Assembly (NCBI RefSeq): GCF_031143425.1
Contig: NC_090437.1
Coordinates: 848,731,978-848,795,977 of the forward strand
Reading direction: 5' to 3'
Source: Pleurodeles waltl
Lineage: Eukaryota; Chordata; Amphibia; Caudata; Salamandridae
Length of the DNA: 64,000 nt
Shown: positions 22,212 to 33,990 of the stretch, piece after piece
How the letters are laid out: every line of letters starts with the position of its first letter
How positions within the stretch are numbered: the first letter of the stretch is position 1
Notes under the pieces: generated by a model
The model's database searches: none
The model's input: only the letters and a program-made list of their open reading frames with translations
Told to the model about the DNA's origin: nothing
Translations under genes and position numbers: made by a program

Positions 22212-24559
22212 GTATGTTTTTTAGTAGTTGGTCGGTGCACTTGAGGATGATTAACCACCGGAAAAGACATGACGTATGCATGCCTTTAACAAATGCAATC
22301 AAGTGAATTTTAAAAAGTAAGCCCACGAACAAATGAAAATGACAGGTATGACATGGGCGTGGTTAAAAGCCCACAGATAGATTACAACAGAGGCCAGAGT
22401 GCTTGTGCCCTCGACCCTAAAAATCAACCAACACAGCACAGCAACATGCAAAAAGTCACAAAAGATTAAAATAAAAAAACATGTGAGTGAGAGCATAGGA
22501 AATTGCCTGGCAAAAAAGGCCTGGATGCCAGAAGCCACATCCACTGTAGCTACCCTCATGCATATGCAGACAAAAAACACATTTTGGCCATCTACAAGCC
22601 CCTAAAATAATTAACTAACTATCTGTTGCACAACAGCAGAGAGAATCTGAAGAACTTCTGCAGACTTGGCCCCAAATCGCAAAACACAACAGTTTAATGA
22701 CAATCAGGAACAACATTACAAAAACACAAGGAAAATGAAATATATATAGCTGTAGACGTCATCTATCTCAAAATGCCTACTGTCCTTGCAATCTTCTGAT
22801 CCTTTAATTCCCCATGGGCCTGACTCCTACTCTTGACTCCAGGAGTTAAAAAAACATAACAAAAATAGTGGTTCCTGCTAATGATACACATTTTTCAAAG
22901 TACTAAACTGAACTTACTTGATTTTCCCAAAGAAAGTAAAGGCTCCAAGCTCAATAATGCAGCTGAGGCTGTTGAAAAACAATGAGTGATGTTTTCTGTT
23001 CAAACTCATACAAAAACATCCACGGGCTGAACAAAGCAAAGGTAGAATCTTCAGTACACGAAGATGAAGTTGATACTGTATGTAAAGTGGCACTTCCCCT
23101 GTAAACAAAAACAAAAAAGAATCAAAAATGGACTTCTCACTAAAAAAAATAGCGTTGCTTCTGCTCAGGCAATAAATCAACTTGAAATCAAGCTTCAAGT
23201 TATTTTTAGACTTACCCGCATTTAAGGATTGCTTTTGGTGTCCATGTCAATCGTGGTGTTCTTGCAATAGGATTTTACACACAAGGGAATCTCTTTTGGC
23301 AATGTGGTGTAACAAAACATTATGAGAAAGTAGACTGGCCTAAGGTCATTTACTGGACAACAGTGCACATTTTAACATATTAGCACGTCGGCTTTTTCCA
23401 ACATTGTGTACTGGAAGAAGTTTATACTGTACAGTAAAATAAATGGTACGTTTGCATCATATTCCACTTGTAATATTGTGATGACTGTCCTTTTATGACT
23501 GGGTGATTAGAAAGAATGCCATTCTGAACATTTATGCTTTATTCTTTTGTCCTTTTACGTACTTTTGCAAAGATCAGCTTTAACACACCTCAATGCTGAG
23601 GTAAAAGCACTTTTGTGCAATATTTAGGGATTGATTATTTAGCGTACATTTAAAAAATAGATTGTTTAGCCTATGGCCAAAAATGTTTGCGTTGCTTTTT
23701 TCTGTATTGGCTTTAGAACATTGTACTCCATAATTAAGGATAAGCAGTTTGAGTTACTTAAAGGAACATGATTTATTGCCACCAAAACATCAATTTGCAA
23801 ATCGGATAGATAGAATCAACATAGGTTTGGTAGGAGTACACACTCTTTTGTTTAGGTCATTGACGTTTTTGGGGATTTTTACTGTAAAATATTTTTAGAC
23901 TAAGCATGACTTGCACCCGTCTTTCAGAATGAATCTTTTGTGACAGATATATTGAAGCTGCTGGCGTGCCTCATTTATTTAGCTTTGCTTACAGGTGTTG
24001 ATGTAGGTTGTGCTCAGACTGATAAACACACATCGCTTCTGAAACTTTATCAGTAGCTTTGTAAAAGGCCAAATCCTCGGGTTTTGGAGTGACGTCCTTT
24101 TCAGAAATAGGTATTTTGAAGCTCCTTGTTTTTACAGTGAAGTGTGTTGATCTCGTATTGTCTACGTATAAAGTAGTGTAAGAATAATCAGAAAATAGTG
24201 TTCAATATCTGTCTTTATACGCACGGAAGATATGTTTTGGGTTAACTCGTAAAATATGATCTGTAGCTGAGCATTGAAGTCCTACATCATCAAATGTTTT
24301 GCTGACAGCTGGGCCATTAAGAAGCATATTATCTTCTTTAGAATGTGAATTTAGTGATGATTTGAAGGTTGATGAAGTAAATACCTATTAAAATGTTTTA
24401 CATTTTCTATTTTGTATAGCAATCGTGTGCCGGCCTTTTTTAAACTGGTGAATGTTCACTTACATTGCAAGCTAAAGCCCTATAGAATTTTTATTTACAA
24501 TGACATTACATATGTACAGCAAGGGGGAAACACACATGCACACAATACTAGATCAGGAT
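22212..24559. other. No recognisable gene
   Basis: About 2.3 kb, A+T-rich. Nothing beyond short chance frames was seen. Confidence 0.6.
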
Positions 24560-25080
24560 ACACTGCCCAGATTTATGAACCTGTCACACAATACAGTGCA
24601 GCATCCAAAGTTGCTGTGCTGTCTTTCGTGACAAGGAAAGAACAGGAAAGTGCCATAGCTACAGAGATATGCCACTCTGTTCCCCTATCCCTAGTGCAGA
24701 CGGCCATGCTTTTGCACCACAGTGTAAGGGTGTCTGGGTGAGTCTCGAATAGAACGTTTAATGAAAGAGTACCCTTCCTGCACAAAATACTATGCCTAGA
24801 CCAACTGTAAACCTTTTCCCACTTTTTATGTGTGCTGTACTGTGCAGCACACATGCAAAGCGCTATATCCAAAGAGATGTGGCACCCTTCTCCCCTATCC
24901 CTAATCCTGAGTGCCACAAACACACCTTTGCACCATAGTGCAGAGTGTCTGTGTGAGTCTGTCAGAGGTGTTTTACTGGAAGGGTACCCTTCCAGAACAA
25001 AATACTATGCCGAGACAAACTGTAAACATTTTCCCACTTTGTATGTTTGCTGTACAGTGCAGCACACATGCAAAATTAGA
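24560..25080 (+). repeat. Imperfect tandem repeat, about 217-bp unit
   Basis: The landmark (T/C)CTGCACAAAATACTATGCC near 24775 recurs as CAGAACAAAATACTATGCC near 24991. The preceding block (CCCCTATCCCTA, TTTGCACCA.AGTG, GTGTCTG.GTGAGTCT) occurs twice in matching positions. This gives roughly 2.3 diverged units. Confidence 0.75.
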
Positions 25081-27350
25081 AAACAAAGGAGAAATACAAG
25101 TATTTCTCCTTTTAAAGTATGCTTCAAAGTGGCATATTTTTTGGTGCAAAACCTTGTCTACTACTGTTGCTAGATAGGGTTTTACGTAAAAAGCATCAGT
25201 GGTAACATGGGAATGGCCATTTACTACCCATGTTTTGCTCCTCTGACACAGAGTGATGCAAAAAAGCACTTTGGGTAATGCAAAACGTATGTAAACCTTG
25301 CCCTTTGTCTTCTATATATATATTTATTGTGGTACAAAGTTGTTAAACACTTGACGGCTGACACATGTTTTAAACTCTCATGCACAAGCACTGCAGTGCT
25401 ACAATACATCCCCCACTTGGACAATCAAATACCGTATAGGTGCCTTCAAATGACAAAAGCGGCACTCTAGTATGTGCACAGCAAATAATTGAAATGATCA
25501 CTCCATTTTTCACAAACTTGATATCACTAATAAACATAAGTGTGAGTGCACAAACATGGTTTTAACTACTGAAAGGCTACAGGTAGGCAATGCAGATACT
25601 TGTACCAATAAATGTATGGATGCAAACCGAATGACCAAGATGTATTAACCATGAAAAGTATAAGAATCGTCTGCAAAGCCAATATATCTCACTTCCAGTC
25701 ATTTCAACAATATATTATTTTATATACATTGTATATTTTACGTGAGTAAACACTTTGAATTTGTTAACATTTGTAGACTCTCTGTGCTTTAGTGCACTTT
25801 TGCATTGTAATTAAAATTGAAGTTACTATGTATTGGCAAATATCAAATGTCTCAGCTCTAAATGGCTGGGCTATTGACTTTTCAAATGCTTATATGGTAC
25901 CTGTAAGCCACAATGCATTTAGGTGCCTGGGTGAGTTTTGGTTGTGGGAGGGTGTTCATAATGGGTCATGATTAAGAGCTCTGGAGCTGAGGCTGAAGAC
26001 AGTGTGAGTCAGTGGCCCATAACTGTGTTCAGATTACAAGCTGATCCAGTCCTTTGCCTCTGTACAGTGAACACATAATGATGGTCACATATTTATCATT
26101 TGTATTATCCAATTCAAATTATTCACAACAAACCTGATGTTGTCACTCATTTCTATCAAACTGCTAACAAGCACTCACAAAGCCAATAGGTGTGGCCTGT
26201 CTGAAAAAAATGTTTGTTGTGTCATATGTCTAGATTCAATAGTAGAAAACTCACAAGAAGGCCAATAAATGCTGTTCAAGCAGCATGCTGTGTAAAACAC
26301 TAGTTTGTAGTTCACTCCCTTAATTACCAAAGCCATTTTCCTATAAGAGAACCACTCATACACATTTTTCATCCTACTTAAAGCTCTAAGGTTCACAATA
26401 GGCTTTTGCCTACAGACAGCAAAAAGCTGTCTCATAGATGAGAATTAAAAATTGTGATGCTGTAAAACTGAGGAATCCTTGGAGTCAAATCTAAAACTGA
26501 GCTGCAAGAAGGAGTGACATTCTACAGTGTCTCTTAGAGTGCAGAAGCAAAAGAAAACTGAGAGCCTGACCTCCTCCACTAAAACCTCCCAGGCCGTGAT
26601 TATGTTTGGGGCTGTTGGTGCCAATGCGCACCTATTTAAGAGGAGCTGCAATATTTGCGTGCTGCTGATGCAGATCCAAATATCCTCATCTTTCATGGGA
26701 GTCAAGCGCAAAGGGAGAAAAACTGGAAAGAGACAGCAACGTGGAGCATGGGTGCGGAAGCAAAGCAGAGGGTGTGGGTGAAATTACACAGTATGAATGT
26801 CTGGAGAAAAAATAGGAAGAAGGTGGAGAGATGCAACAAGAGGGCAAGAAAAGCAACAGAGAGAGAAGTATGAAAGCCATCCTGGGGTGTAAGAAATTGG
26901 TTAATATTAGGGTGGGCGAATGGCCACATCAAAAAAGAATCACAACTCTTGTTCGGATTAACCCTTCAAGTCACCAAATGAATCTGAGCTCATCCCCCTG
27001 GTAGCTTTGACACAGAATAGACAAACCTAAGTTAGGGCAGTGTGCAAAGTATTAACATAGTACTAAAACTTAATGAAGTTAAAAAAAATGCAATAAAATA
27101 AAATAGAACAAAATATAATGTACAAAATGATGCCTAAACAAAAGGCAAAAATTCAGTAAGGGGAATTAGATTTACATTTTTTTAATTTTCAGTAGAAAGA
27201 GCATCAAAAAGATAAAGTCCAATGATAATCAACAGCCATGGTAGACCAATGCCTAGGAGCAATTTCGAACAGATCAGATCAGATACACCACCCAGGTTTG
27301 TTGAGGACTCCTGCAAGATTTGCATTGTGTACTGCTTTCATTACTGAGGC
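25081..27350. other. No recognisable gene
   Basis: About 2.3 kb. Basic short frames at 26527-26873 have no family I recognise and no supporting context. Confidence 0.6.
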
Positions 27351-27418
27351 TTTTGCAGAGAAACAGACCCTTATGTATCCCTATAAAAGTGCAGAAGTAA
27401 CCATTGTGTGGGGCCTGT
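27351..27418 (+). repeat. Short shared segment, copy 1
   Basis: TTTTGCAGAGAAACAGACCC followed by TTATGTAT, then CCCTATAAAA.TGCAGAAGTAACCATT and TGGGGCCTG, recurs in the same orientation at 32764-32849. There a 21-bp stretch is present between the first and second parts. Sequence outside the segment is not similar between the two sites. Confidence 0.8.
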
Positions 27419-28923
27419 GTGGTATCTAAGCAATGTGATGAATGTTCTAGGTTCGCAATCTGGTGATGCAATTGAGAACTCTGGGGTGGAGAAAGATCGA
27501 GAGACGAGGACGGTTGAAACGAGGAACGGAGTTGATGGATGACGTAGGCTGTAATATGATCTTATCTTAATAACAAACACTTCTTTCACCACAAAGAAAC
27601 ACAAAAAGGCGGTGCACCGCCACGCAAATGCACACGTTGTGTAAATAGAAAGGAAAGTCCAGTACTCCAATAATGCAGATGAATGTTTCTTTCTTTTTAA
27701 TACTTCTTTATAAGTCCAATGCTTTGTGTTTTCACAGTTCCGTAAATGAAGCACGTAAAACAATGGATGGACAGCCAACGCGTTTCGCCCCCTGTAGGGG
27801 CTGTAATATAACATGAAAACAATATATACAATATGCACTAAATTGCAAGAGCCCATATGTATAAAGAACAAATAAAGTTGAAATAAGGTTCAAAATGGAA
27901 AAGTAAAAAGAAGAAAATATCATGTACCAACACAAATGTAAAGCACGGTGAGGCCGGATGCGAATATAACAAGATCATAAATGCACCCAGACACATACAT
28001 GTTGAAAATAATAAGATTATACAGTTATATGTATAATCAAAGGCTTTAGGCAATGTGCAAATATGAACGAACCCCAAGTGATGAAAAAGCGTGTGGGAAA
28101 ATAGAGTCATCAAAGGAATGAGGGGGAAAAAAGAGAAATTTGTGAGAAGAAAAAGAGATGTGCCCATGTTTCAAGAAATGAGTGGGTACAAAATATCACC
28201 GTGTGTTTAGAAACTAGAATCCAAGTATGTGTAAAAGATAGTACATATAGGGTAAAGCATACCGTAGTGGAATCCAGTCGATCGCAAAGGCGCAGGATAA
28301 CAGTAGGTTTAATGCCTAACAAAAAAGATACTCATAAGTCGAAATAAAGAAAAATATGAAAGGACCGAAAGTAAAGTGGGGATGGAAAAAAATATATATT
28401 TAGTACCATAATCTTAAAGAAATATGTATTGAGAATACTCAAAAGAAAAGAGAAAAACGGGCTACGAAGGTGCCCAATATCCATATTTAGAAACAGGGAT
28501 GCGAAAGTGAACATGCGAGGCAAGTGTTAAAATGAAAAGAAAAGTAGTTGCACGAAAAAATAGTAAGCGACAAAAGAGTCACAAAATTAAGAATCATCAT
28601 AATAAAAGTGTATAATCAGAAGTAAGATACAACTGTGTATGGAAAACAGAGTTAAAAAATCAAGTAATATGTTAGTAAAAAGCTACGTGCAATGAATCAA
28701 ATATGGCATTGAGTTAAGGACGCTCCAAGGTGTGGAGCGAAATCGACATGATACAAAGTAAAACAATAGTTGAAAGGGGGAGAGAAACCATCTTATCAGT
28801 GAGGCTGGTGACCAATAGGTGTGTTGCCTATGAGCTTGCTGCAGTTAATACTTCTTCCACCTCAACGCTGACTCGCTGGACCTTCGAGTGTTCTCTTGAA
28901 TTACACGGATGTCACACTTTACA
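27419..28923. other. A+T-rich stretch upstream of Gypsy-A; LTR boundaries not resolved
   Basis: No gene. Around 27778-27802 is CAACGCGTTTCGCCCCCTG, a motif that I associate with interspersed vertebrate repeats (from memory). From about 28700 to 28923 the sequence should include the 5' LTR of Gypsy-A, because a primer-site-like sequence begins at 28924. However, I could not find a matching 3' LTR or a convincing LTR start. Confidence 0.5.
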
Positions 28924-28936
28924 TTGGCGACGAGCG
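28924..28936 (+). other. Primer-site-like sequence of Gypsy-A
   Basis: TTGGCGACGAGCG directly follows ...CTTTACA, a plausible LTR end. The same kind of sequence follows the Gypsy-B 5' LTR at 35653. I cannot assign the tRNA. Confidence 0.55.
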
Positions 28937-29159
28937 ACGTGCAGGCGGCAGAGACGGAGACAAGCCCCAACAATAAGACACTCTTTTGGAAAAAGAATCG
29001 CGACTTGGGAGGCATCTCGCCCACAGAAACCCTTGTTAACTCAAAGGTACATTAATTTTATGAGTTGGATTACCTCTGAATTGGTGAGCGCTCCACAGAA
29101 AACGGTTTCTGCACGAGCAAGCAAAGCTGGAACGGGAGCTCTGGAGGTATGAACTCTGG

Positions 29160-29290
29160 CGCCGCACGTTGTGCACGTTTGGTCTCCTTGGCAACGGAAA
29201 ATCAACAAGGCGTAAGCAATGTGTGTGGGCTGAACGTGTTGTGCGCACTTGGTCTCCTTGGCAACAGAAGATCAACAAGGTGTGTAGACT
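29160..29290 (+). repeat. 68-bp direct repeat in the Gypsy-A leader
   Basis: The block TTGGTCTCCTTGGCAAC...GATCAACAAGG occurs twice with a period of about 68 bp. Just downstream, TATTTACAGTGCGTGTCTTT also occurs twice (about 29310-29330 and 29400-29420). Confidence 0.8.
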
Positions 29291-29543
29291 GGACACCTTC
29301 AGCATACACTAAGTATTTACAGTGCGTGTCTTTCGGTGATGCACACACCTCCGCCCTAACCATTTCCTCTGCGCATCTTGCGGTGATACTCACACCTTAC
29401 TATTTACAGTGCGTGTCTTTCCTTACCTAACAGTACTTTTGCTCTTTATGGATTTACGTTCCATTTGGTGATACGCACACCACATAGAACGCACCTTGTA
29501 AAGTAACGGAATCACAGGACTATTCATCTTTGGTCCTGCCAAA

Positions 29544-30357
29544 ATGCAAAATGTACCGGCTGCTCCATTTTTCCTGTCATCTTCTGGTGATCCGCCAATT
29601 CCATGGCAGAAGTGTAAAAAGGTTTTTAACTATTACGCCAGGGTGTGTGGAACTTTGCTCAGCGCAGAAAGGAAAACATCTCTTTTAATGCAGTGCCTGG
29701 GCACCGAGGGCCAAGAGGTCTTTGAAAATTTACCAGATTTATCGGATGGAGACTCTACAGGTCTCAATGAATTAGAAATATGTGTAAAAAAAACTTGACT
29801 TGCACTACTTACACAAAGTGAGCACCGTTCTCGAATGGTATCAGCTTGGGAAAAGGATGCAACATCAAGGTGAAACAATGGAGCAATATATAACAGAGCT
29901 CCAGAAACTTGTGTCTACCTGCATGTTTGGTAACTCTTACGAGGAACGATTAAGAGACCAGTTTATGTTAGGCTGCTCTCTAGAGAAGGCAAAAGAGAGT
30001 ATGTGGCAAAAAGACAACCCATCCTTTGAAGAACTTTTAGTTGTAGCCAAAACCTGTGAACACTCGAGAAAGTGTGTTGAAGTACTTCATAAAGACACTG
30101 TCATTACTGACACGGCGAAGGAAGAAAGCGCTACTGCAAAAACAGTACAGAGCGGCTCAATGTTGTATAATGACAATAGAAGTAGTAGTGAATCTGTGAA
30201 GTTAAGAAAATCATTTGCTGGGAAATGCTTTAGGTGTGGGGGTGTTGGCCATATGGCCAACAACAAAGAATGTCCTGCTTGGAGGATGACCTGTAAAAAT
30301 TGTGGTAAGACAGGTCATCTTGCAAAGTGTTGCAGGACAAAGAGCAACACTAAATAA
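29544..30357 (+). pseudogene. gag: Gypsy-A Gag (frameshifted)
   Basis: Structural protein of the retrotransposon particle. Frame 1 runs from ATG 29544 for 84 codons to a stop in and after an eight-A run (29787-29794). The frame resumes at 29800 and continues to 30357, so a one-base slip in that homopolymer explains the break. The C-terminal part has two CCHC zinc knuckles: CFRCGG..GH....EC at about 30228-30275 and CKNCGKTGHLAKCC at about 30295-30336, which bind nucleic acid. Pol follows within about a dozen bases. The N-terminal part is capsid-like by position only. Confidence 0.85.
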
Positions 30358-30369
30358 GAAAGGGAGGTA

Positions 30370-31551
30370 ATGTGCAATGGTGATGCAAGCGATACAGGGG
30401 CAGTAGGTGGGGTGCAGATTTGGCAAACAGGATGTGGGTCTTTCGATGGTCCTTTAGAATCAATCTTAGTTAACGGTAAACCAGTCAAGATTCTTTTTGA
30501 TTCTGGGGCAAGGACCAAATTGGACCCGAAAGCATTCTATGATCAGCATCTGACTGGGACAGTTGACTTATTGAAACCGGATGTGAGTCCTAAAGGTTAT
30601 GGTGGTGAACCAATCAAATTGCTTGGTTACTTTTGGGGTAGTATAGAATTTAAGGAGCGCTTCATACCAGCAAAAGTGTATATATCAGTGAAGGGAGACT
30701 CTTTAATTAGTTGGTTTCATCAACGTGATCTGCGAATCCTATTAGATCCAAATGAAGATCCACCTGTTCGACTTAAAGACGCCCCTGCGATTCAAGCTGT
30801 GTCAGAGGATGTAAGTGAGTGGGTGAATGAGTTCCCAGATGTGTTCAGCAGGGATTTAGGCTGCCTCAAGAATTATGTGCATGAGACTAGACTCAAGCCT
30901 GGAGCTCTACCCAAAGCAGCACAGCTGAGAAATGTCCTGTTGATGGTTAGAGATACAATGAAAATTGAGATTGATAAACACATTATGAATGGGATTATTC
31001 AGGAAGCTGAAGCTTCGGAATGGGTGGCACCGGTGGTTATGGCAAGGAAGGCCAGTGGGGAGGCCAGGCTTTGTGTTGATCTCAGAGAATTAAATAAGTT
31101 GGTCATAATAGATCACTATCCTCTTCCAAATATTACAGAGATTTTGTGCTCTCTTGGTGGAGCAAAGCACTTCTTGACACTTAATTTGACTTCTGTCTAC
31201 CACCAGATAAACTTACACAGTTCTTCTCAAGAGCTAACCACCGTTATAACTCCTTTTGGCACATTTAAGTTTCTCAGGATGCCGTTTGGCTTGATATCAG
31301 CTACCCCGGTGTTTCAGAGGGTCATGGAGAAAATATTGAAGGGTGCAAAGGGAGTGAAGGTATACCAAGATGATCTGTTGATCACTGGGGCCAATTTAGA
31401 AGAGCATAATGAAAGGTTAAGGGAGATTTTGGAGAGGTTGCGAATCAATGGTCTAATGCTAAAATCTGAGAAGTGCAGAATCAACACTCCAAATATTGAG
31501 TATTTAGGTCATGAAATTTCGGAAAGGGGATTCGTCCCAAGGCGGGCCTAG
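30370..31551 (+). pseudogene. pol: Gypsy-A Pol: protease and reverse transcriptase
   Basis: An aspartic-protease active-site signature, FDSGA, lies near 30498-30512; the family often has DTG and here DSG is read. Reverse transcriptase follows, with LCVDLRELN at about 31070-31100, a block reading TLNLTSVYHQI at about 31177-31210, the TPFG.F....MPFGL block at about 31250-31295, and YQDD at about 31362-31373. In the palm motif the first catalytic aspartate position, expected as LDL, reads LNL, which should inactivate polymerisation. The frame closes at 31551 in the thumb region, and the true continuation is in another frame from about 31540. Confidence 0.9.
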
Positions 31552-32228
31552 TTGATACAATCAAAAAATTACCTAGTCCACAAAATAAGGAAGAGCTAGT
31601 GAAGTTTCTTGGGATGGCGGAATTTTACAATAAATTTGTTCCAAGGTTTGCAGAAAGGACAAATTACATGAGACGGTTGTTAAAGAAAGGTTCTGAGTTT
31701 AGGTGGAATCAGGAGTGTGAAAGGGAGTTTCTGGACATCAAGAATAGTCTGGATAAGGCAGCTGATCTGGGAAGTTTTGATACACATGATGAGATTGTGT
31801 TGATGACTGATGCCAGCTCTAGGGGTCTTGGTGCTGTTTTATTGCAAAGAAGGCAAGGACAAATCAGAACCATACTCTTTGCATCAAGATATCTGAGAGG
31901 GGCAGAGTTTAACTATTCAGTGGTTCAGAAGGAGGCCTTAAGAGTATTTTGTGCTGTGAGGAAGCTAAGGACGTTTTTGTGGGAACATGGATTTGAGATA
32001 ATAACTGACCACAAGCCGCTCATAGAGGTGTTTGCCAGGAAAGGGACTGGTATGGTCTTTCACAGAATCAGGAAGTGGGTAGTAGCCTTACAAGAGTTTG
32101 ATTATGCGATTTCCTACATGCATGGGGCATTGAATGTTCAGACTGACTGCCTTTCAAGACTGTGGGTAGAAACAGGAGAGGAGTTGGAGGGGGTTGTTTT
32201 GCTGATATTGCGTCTGACAAAGTTATAA
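31540..32228 (+). pseudogene. pol: Gypsy-A Pol: reverse transcriptase end and RNase H
   Basis: After a one-base shift near 31540 the polyprotein continues. It has the connection sequence KFLGMAEFYNKFVPRF, then an RNase H domain with MTDASSRGLGAVL at about 31800-31840, EALRVF at about 31932-31950 and ITDHKPL at about 32001-32021. RNase H removes the RNA strand of the hybrid. The frame ends at 32228, and the integrase is read in the next frame. A run of five G at about 32187-32191 is a likely slip site. Confidence 0.88.
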
Positions 32229-32763
32229 AAGTCTGCTTGGTAACTGAAGGAACTATACAAGAGTCGGTGTGGATGGAAGAGATGTCAACGGACGTCATTT
32301 TGCAGGAAATACTAAGCAAGGTTATGAATGGCTGTGGTGTGAGGCAAGAACATGATCAAAATCTCTTGGCTTATTGGCAGGTCAGGAATGAATTATCAGT
32401 TGTGGATGGAATGTTGATGAGAGGCAGCAAATTAGTTCCACCTCTTAGCTTGAGAAAGAAACATGTTGATCAAGCTCACGCAAGTCATATGGGCATCACT
32501 AAGAGGAAAGAGAGGATAAGGAATGCCTACTGGTGGCCTGCCATAGATATGACGGTGGATAGAGAGGTGAGGAATTGCCATGTGTGTGCGCGATCAGACA
32601 AAGTGTTGAAACATAGGACGCAACCCATTGTCACAAGAGAAGAAGTGTCTGGGCCCTCGGTTGACGTAGCTTTGGACATTTTGGGTCCAGTTAGGATAAA
32701 ATCTGTTGATCGATATGTTTTAGTCTGTATTGATATGTATTCGAGATGGCCTCAGATTAAGAT
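32195..32763 (+). pseudogene. pol: Gypsy-A Pol: integrase, 3' truncated
   Basis: It carries an N-terminal zinc-binding pattern: HASHMGI near 32475-32495, and CHVC near 32577-32588, with the WWPA block between. The catalytic core has D in LDILGPV (about 32675) and D in CIDMYSRWPQ (about 32727-32755), the first two residues of the DDE triad. The reading then runs into unrelated sequence at about 32763, so the third acidic residue and the C-terminal domain are absent. This integrase cannot be functional. Confidence 0.88.
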
Positions 32764-32849
32764 TTTTGCAGAGAAACAGACCCTTATGTATGTGGGATGG
32801 AGGTGGCACTCCCTATAAAAATGCAGAAGTAACCATTCCGTGGGGCCTG
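32764..32849 (+). repeat. Short shared segment, copy 2
   Basis: Matches 27351-27418 with an additional 21-bp stretch (GTGGGATGGAGGTGGCACT and two neighbouring bases) after TTATGTAT. It starts exactly where recognisable integrase coding ends. Confidence 0.8.
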
Positions 32850-33042
32850 CCTTTTTTCCCTTCATGGAGAACTCCCATTAGTAAGGATGAAGGGTGTGGC
32901 AACTGGAGACAAAAGTCTTCTTTGAAGAACAGGATGAATCTTTCAGTTAAGATCAATGTTTGTTCTGAAAGAGGTGCTGTTCCTAAATGCCTTTTAACAG
33001 TAGGATATGATGGCTTTGCTCTTCTCTGTTCTCTATGGGTGT

Positions 33043-33990
33043 TGTTAGACCTGATATTCTTGGCGTGGTATTCCACTAAAAAATTTACCTTCTCCCCTCT
33101 TGTGTGCTGACTCTGTGCTCCTTACCACTGCTAACCAGTGTTAAAGTGATTGTGCTCTCCTTCAAACAATTAAAATGGTCGTAAACCTAACTGTCACATT
33201 TCATTTACTTGTAAGTTCCAAGTAAAAGGCACTGCCTGTACATAGGGTTTGTAAATTAAATGCTAAATGTAATAGACCTCCAGGGGCTTTAGGAAGGGGA
33301 AATGTAACTTTTTAAAAGTAAGTTTTCATTATTATTTATCAATAATTCAACTTCAGCAGTGAATTTGAATGTTGATAACTATTACAAATAGTTGTTTAAT
33401 TATTTTTCTAACTTTTTCCTAACCAGAATTAGCATTATTAAATGTAGTAATGTATCCATGTGGTTTCCAATGGAACAATGAAAGTAGCGTTTGTTTGTTT
33501 TTTCACTATAATGACATGATTACCATTACATTTCTGCATGTTCTACTTATTAATACCATTTACCCTTCCGTATGGGCAATGAGGCCTACATCAAGGTGAC
33601 CGATAAATATTCAAAAGGAAGATTTTGATCTGCCTAAAGGGTTTATTTTGATACGTCAAATTTTCAGTTTAAAACTACAACATTGAGGCTACAAAAGATA
33701 GACCTGCAGTCATGTTTCCACTGCCACTGTAGTGGGGGGCACAATGGGTGGTGCAGTCAACTCATAACACTTAATTTCCAGGCTCTGGGTACACTTTGTA
33801 CCATATACTAAGGACTTATTGGCGAGTTAAATATATCGATTATGGATGTGCCAATTCCACTATTTTTAAAGTGGCAGCGGAGGTACTTTATCAGTGATTG
33901 CCAGAGGTAACGTGCACAGATTTCTGAAGCCAGCAAAAATATATGGTTGAGAAAAAGGCAAATATCCAGAAAGGGCAAAATTCCTACAAT
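33043..33990. repeat. Inverted pair of repeat ends (about 250-bp arms)
   Basis: The left arm (33043-33300) contains ACCACTGCTAACCAGTG and ACTTGTAAGTTCCAAGTAAA, which is the inverse of sequence near the right end of the 11355-14102 element (around 13900-14010). The right arm (about 33740-33990) matches the same part in direct orientation (CAGGCTCTGGG.ACA...ACTAAGGACTTA). The two arms are therefore inverted copies of one family's terminus around a 0.45-kb centre. No matching flank duplication is visible. Confidence 0.65.

Larger units (their letters stand above)
28924..32763 (+). mobile_element. Gypsy-A: truncated Ty3/gypsy LTR retrotransposon
   Basis: The order primer-site-like sequence, 0.6-kb leader, gag with two zinc knuckles, protease, reverse transcriptase, RNase H, integrase is the Ty3/gypsy order. 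The site at 28924, TTGGCGACGAG, follows ...CTTTACA and resembles TTTGGACGACGAGG at the same place in Gypsy-B, so the two elements are related. The copy is broken by at least three frameshifts and stops within the integrase core at about 32763, where the shared segment described at 27351 begins. No 3' LTR was found. Confidence 0.85.

Noticed and set aside
27778..27802. GC-rich CAACGCGTTTCGCC motif as a regulatory site
   Set aside because: I know it mainly as a piece of interspersed repeats; nothing nearby suggests regulation of a gene.
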